Below, one piece after another: positions 22,403 through 25,314 of a stretch of DNA of 25,314 nucleotides. Both the position numbers and the translations under genes were made by a program. The notes beneath the pieces are model-generated. The model had not been told where the DNA came from, made no database searches, and saw only the letters and a list, made by a program, of their open reading frames with translations. The stretch lies in the NCBI GenBank assembly GCA_963978155.1, contig CAXBRK010000020.1:1-25314 (forward strand), in the 5' to 3' direction. Position 1 is the first letter of the stretch. Every line of letters starts with the position of its first letter. Source of the DNA: UBA8653 sp963978155. GTDB lineage: Bacteria > Planctomycetota > Phycisphaerae > Phycisphaerales > SM1A02.

Positions 22403-24253
22403 TCACTCCACCGTCACGCTCTTGGCAAGATTTCTTGGCTTGTCGACATCTTTTCCACGAAGCACCGCCGCGTGGTACGCCAAAAGTTGCAAGGGGACCA
22501 CCGTCAACAGCGGCTGAAGGGCTTCGGGAGCGGCGGGCACTTCCAGCACGTGCTCGGCAAGGCTGGCGGCGTGGGTGTCCCCTTCTTCCACGATGGCAAT
22601 AACCCGCCCGCCACGTGCTCGGACTTCTTCGATGTTGGCCAGGACTTTCTCGTACTGGGCCCCGGGCGTCGCGACAAAGACCACCGGCATCCCGTCATCG
22701 ATGAGGGCAATGGGACCGTGCTTCATCTCGGCCGCCGGCATGCCCTCGGCGTGGATGTAGGAGATTTCCTTCAACTTCAGTGCGCCTTCCATGGCCACCG
22801 GCCAATGGAGACCGCGTCCCAGGAACAACCAGTTCTCCCGGTCGACCACGGCCGAAGCAATCTCGCGAATGCGATCTTCCTGGGTGAGCACCCGAGCGAT
22901 CCGGGTGGGCATCTGCTCCAATTCCGCCAGAACCTCCTGCAACGCTTCTGGGGCAAGGTGCCGACGGCGCCCCATCCACGCCGCGATCAGCGTCAGAACA
23001 GAGACCTGTCCCAAGAAGGCTTTGGTGGAGGCCACGCCGATCTCTGGGCCGACCCGCAAGTGCACCCCGGCATCGGTTTCGCGGGCAATGGTGGATCCCA
23101 CCACATTCACCACCCCAAGGGCAAACGCACCGCGTTCTTGTGCTTCCCGCAACCCCCCCAAGGTGTCCGCGGTTTCTCCAGATTGGCTCACGGAAATCAC
23201 CACGGTGCCTTCTTCCACCACCGGGTTGCGGTACCGGAACTCGCTGGCGTACGCCGCTTCTGCAGGGATACGACACCAATGTTCAATCAGTTGAGCGCCA
23301 ATCATGGCCGCGTGCAGTGCCGTTCCCTGCCCCAACAGCACCACCCGGCGGGCTTGCACGAGTTGTCGCGCGTGATCGGCCAAGCCACCCAAGACCACTT
23401 CGCCCCGCCGCAAATCAATGCGTCCTCTTAACGAACGCTCGAGAGCCTCGGGCTGTTCGTAGATCTCTTTGTGCATGAAGTGCGGATGCCCGCCCAATTC
23501 AATTTGCTCGAGGTCGTATTCGAGTTCACGAAGTTGCGGAGTGACTTCGTCGTTGTCGAGGGTGCTGGTTCGGAATTCAGTGCCTTCACAACGAACCAAC
23601 TGGTCGTCTTCGAGGGCAAACGCTCGACTGGTGTGCGACACGATCGCCGCGCCATCCGAAGCCACCACGAACTCTTTGTCACCAACGCCCACGAGCAGCG
23701 GCGAACCCCGCCGGGCCGCAACCAACACGCCGGGCTCACGAACACTGATCACGGCAATGGCGAACGCCCCCTCCACTTTGTGCAAAGCGGAACGCACGGC
23801 GGTTTCCAGATCGTCTTCATACAACTCGCCCACCAGATGGGCCAACACTTCGGTGTCCGATTGCCCTTGGAAGACATGACCGCGTTGGGTCAGCAATTGA
23901 CGCAGGGCTTCGTGATTTTCAATGATCCCATTGTGCACCAAGGCAATGCCATGGGCATCACGGGAGCCACCGTCGTCGGTGTGGGGGTGAGCATTCACCT
24001 CCGTCGGCGGACCGTGGGTGGCCCAACGGGTGTGGGCGATCCCTTGATTGGCTTGGGAGCCCAGCAAGTTGGACTCCGAAAGGCCGCGCTCCAAATCAGC
24101 GACACGACCAACTCGGCGGCACACCACCAGTTCCCCCTGTTCGAGCAGCGCGCACCCCGCGGAGTCGTATCCGCGGTACTCCAAGCGGCGAAGCCCCTCA
24201 AGCAAGATGGGAGGTGCGGGCCGGGGACCGAGATACGCAACAATGCCACACAT
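22403..24253 (-). CDS. glmS: Glutamine-fructose-6-phosphate aminotransferase GlmS
   Basis: The 616-residue enzyme makes glucosamine-6-phosphate from fructose-6-phosphate and glutamine, the first step to UDP-GlcNAc for peptidoglycan and lipopolysaccharide. The N-terminal glutaminase has the nucleophile Cys2 (MCGIVAYLG), RRLEYRGYDSAG, and HTRWATHGPP. Two SIS sugar-isomerase domains follow, with SVSQSGETADT and STKAFLGQ, then EGALKLKEISYIHAEGM and the C-terminal KPRNLAKSVTVE. Length matches E. coli GlmS (609). No glmS ribozyme is expected in this group and none is visible. An inverted repeat includes the start codon. Presence of glmS fits a planctomycete with normal peptidoglycan precursor synthesis. 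Confidence 0.97.
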   Translation of the reverse strand: MCGIVAYLGPRPAPPILLEGLRRLEYRGYDSAGCALLEQGELVVCRRVGRVADLERGLSESNLLGSQANQGIAHTRWATHGPPTEVNAHPHTDDGGSRDAHGIALVHNGIIENHEALRQLLTQRGHVFQGQSDTEVLAHLVGELYEDDLETAVRSALHKVEGAFAIAVISVREPGVLVAARRGSPLLVGVGDKEFVVASDGAAIVSHTSRAFALEDDQLVRCEGTEFRTSTLDNDEVTPQLRELEYDLEQIELGGHPHFMHKEIYEQPEALERSLRGRIDLRRGEVVLGGLADHARQLVQARRVVLLGQGTALHAAMIGAQLIEHWCRIPAEAAYASEFRYRNPVVEEGTVVISVSQSGETADTLGGLREAQERGAFALGVVNVVGSTIARETDAGVHLRVGPEIGVASTKAFLGQVSVLTLIAAWMGRRRHLAPEALQEVLAELEQMPTRIARVLTQEDRIREIASAVVDRENWLFLGRGLHWPVAMEGALKLKEISYIHAEGMPAAEMKHGPIALIDDGMPVVFVATPGAQYEKVLANIEEVRARGGRVIAIVEEGDTHAASLAEHVLEVPAAPEALQPLLTVVPLQLLAYHAAVLRGKDVDKPRNLAKSVTVE

Positions 24254-24289
24254 GGTCCGCGTACTGTATCCCAGCGGTGCAGGACCATG
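24251..24289. promoter_or_regulatory. Inverted repeat covering the glmS start codon
   Basis: CATGGTCC (24251-24258) and GGACCATG (24282-24289) are perfect complements separated by 23 bases, in the 74-base gap between glmS and the divergent cyclo-ligase gene. The first arm includes the glmS ATG (24253-24251). An mRNA starting beyond 24289 could hide its own start codon. Chance occurrence is quite possible. Confidence 0.3.
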
Positions 24290-24327
24290 CCGCGTGTGCG
24301 GCCCTGATCGCAGGAGATGCCCCCCTC

Positions 24328-24918
24328 ATGCCCTCGAAATCACCCAGCAAGTCGGAACTTCGGCAACTTTGGCGCTCTTCGCTTCCAACTCCTGAAGTGC
24401 GCCGCGAAGCATCGCGTGAGATTCGCAACGCTCTGGCGAAATCACTCCAAACGATCGATGGATCCATCATGGCGTTCTTGGCAATGCACGATGAACCCGA
24501 TCTGGATGCGCTGCTGACAAACTGGTTGGGGGCCTCTCGCCAGGTTCTGGCACCTTTGGTTCAGTGGGAAGAGGGCACCATGGCTCCCGCCGAATTGAGG
24601 GCCCCTCTGCCCGAGCCCGATCCCAACCCGAAGGGCAAACCACGAGAACCCAACGGGGACGTCATGGCCCAAAGTCCACCCGATGTGGTATTGATCCCCG
24701 GGGTTGCCTTCACGGCCGGGGGTTCAAGGCTGGGGCGAGGAGGTGGCTTCTACGATCGATTCCTGCGCAGCCTGCCAAAGTCGACCCTGCGGATTGGCGT
24801 GTGTTTCTCGGCCCAAATCATGCCAGTTCTCCCCATTGAACGACATGATGAGCCCGTGTCATTTCTCCTTACTGAGACAGGTTGGATAGGATCCCCTCCG
24901 TGTCAAGAGCAACCATGA
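24328..24918 (+). CDS. 5-formyltetrahydrofolate cyclo-ligase
   Basis: The 196-residue protein starts at ATG 24328, with AGGAG eleven bases upstream. A longer frame from 24214 would run into glmS and adds an unrelated N-terminus. The family core is PPDVVLIPGVAFTAGGSRLG (117-136) and RGGGFYDRFL (137-146), the ATP/phosphate loop region of MTHFS. PVLPIERHDEPVSFLLTE (166-183) follows. The enzyme converts 5-formyl-THF to 5,10-methenyl-THF using ATP, salvaging folate. The N-terminal helix KSELRQLWRSSL is also typical. It overlaps the next gene by four bases (ATGA) and is divergent from glmS. Confidence 0.92.
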   Translation: MPSKSPSKSELRQLWRSSLPTPEVRREASREIRNALAKSLQTIDGSIMAFLAMHDEPDLDALLTNWLGASRQVLAPLVQWEEGTMAPAELRAPLPEPDPNPKGKPREPNGDVMAQSPPDVVLIPGVAFTAGGSRLGRGGGFYDRFLRSLPKSTLRIGVCFSAQIMPVLPIERHDEPVSFLLTETGWIGSPPCQEQP

Positions 24919-25314
24919 ATCCAAGCAATCGACGATCTCGACGACGTCGATCTCCTCGTCCGTTTGCCGTGCTTCTCATCGTGGGAGGCGTCGCCGTGTT
25001 GGGGTACAACCTGTGGCCAGCGGCTGAATCCAACCAAGAGCAAGCCGAAGCTCAGGCCGAGCCCACGAACGCTCCTTCCCCGGTCGCGGTCAATGACGAG
25101 TCTCCGGCAACGGAACCTGAGGCCGAGGAAGCAATTGAAGCCTCAACCCCCGCGGCGCTGCCAGAAGTGGTGGAAGCCCGGTCACCAGAACCAGCACCCC
25201 CCGCGACCGTGCCAACCGATCTGGTCGTCCCGGTCGAAAGCAACTCCGACGCCTCCCCATCCAAGGCCCCCCCGGCGGTACGAGAGCGTGCTCTTGCCGA
25301 CTTTGCTTCCGGTA
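24915..25314 (+). CDS. Membrane-anchored protein with basic N-terminus and acidic Pro/Ala-rich linker, cut by right edge
   Basis: The frame starts with ATG at 24915 inside the cyclo-ligase stop (ATGA) and stays open to the window end, giving 133 residues. The first 16 residues are very basic (RRSRRRRSPR). One transmembrane segment follows (PFAVLLIVGGVAVLGYNLW, about 16-34). From 36 on it is a low-complexity stretch rich in Glu, Ala and Pro, a likely periplasmic linker. After residue 120 the sequence (AVRERALADFASG) starts to look helical and may be the first part of a folded domain. The topology is probably N-in, C-out. The function lies outside the window; a LysM or similar wall-binding domain is one possibility, but nothing visible proves it. 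Confidence 0.75.
   Translation, partial: MNPSNRRSRRRRSPRPFAVLLIVGGVAVLGYNLWPAAESNQEQAEAQAEPTNAPSPVAVNDESPATEPEAEEAIEASTPAALPEVVEARSPEPAPPATVPTDLVVPVESNSDASPSKAPPAVRERALADFASG

Overview
The window is a dense, GC-rich bacterial chromosomal segment with no insertion sequence, phage gene, CRISPR array or rRNA. Gene content points to a planctomycete, most likely class Phycisphaerae. It has a planctomycete/verrucomicrobial-type membrane-bound dehydrogenase, a DUF1080 (3-keto-disaccharide hydrolase family) protein, a Tat-exported hydroxypyruvate-isomerase-like enzyme, a trypsin-like protease with a planctomycete TPR-like region, an HTH-TPR regulator and a variant PEP-CTERM-like protein. This assignment is inferred from gene families, not from a marker gene.

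Layout. On the minus strand, 1-2101 holds a diacylglycerol-kinase-like gene followed by the dehydrogenase, which is cut by the left edge. Divergent from it on the plus strand, 2100-5422 holds a DUF493 protein, FeoA, FeoB (ferrous iron uptake) and the Tat-exported isomerase-like enzyme. A tight minus-strand cluster at 10044-5444 reads dCMP deaminase, CutC, HD-GYP phosphodiesterase, a two-protease-fold S1C protein and a lipocalin. The plus strand at 10194-13308 carries a small unknown protein, a two-domain acyltransferase resembling ornithine-lipid synthase OlsF, another small unknown protein and the DUF1080 protein. RsmE and an FmdB-like small protein follow on the minus strand (14252-13323). 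A secreted TlpA-like thioredoxin lies on the plus strand (14320-15525) and is separated by a strong bidirectional terminator from tRNA-Ala(GGC) on the minus strand.

The minus strand at 17512-15756 has an HTH-TPR regulator overlapping, by one base, a small secreted protein with an internal repeat and a variant PEP-CTERM-like tail. A perfect 8-bp inverted repeat sits at the regulator's start. The next minus-strand run (24253-17617) reads GlmS, an unknown putative lipoprotein, FolP, thioredoxin and an S9 peptidase that ends in a hairpin terminator. Divergent from glmS are 5-formyltetrahydrofolate cyclo-ligase and a membrane-anchored protein cut by the right edge.

Most genes are housekeeping or envelope functions: iron uptake, membrane lipid, folate, nucleotide, cell-wall precursor and redox. 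Several gene junctions are 1- to 4-base overlaps that use TTG, GTG or ATG starts, so translational coupling seems common. No intergenic stretch exceeds about 150 bases. I saw no complete undescribed system. The best candidates for novelty are the HTH-TPR/PEP-CTERM-like pair, the protease plus pseudo-protease protein, and the OlsF-like acyltransferase with its two orphan neighbours.
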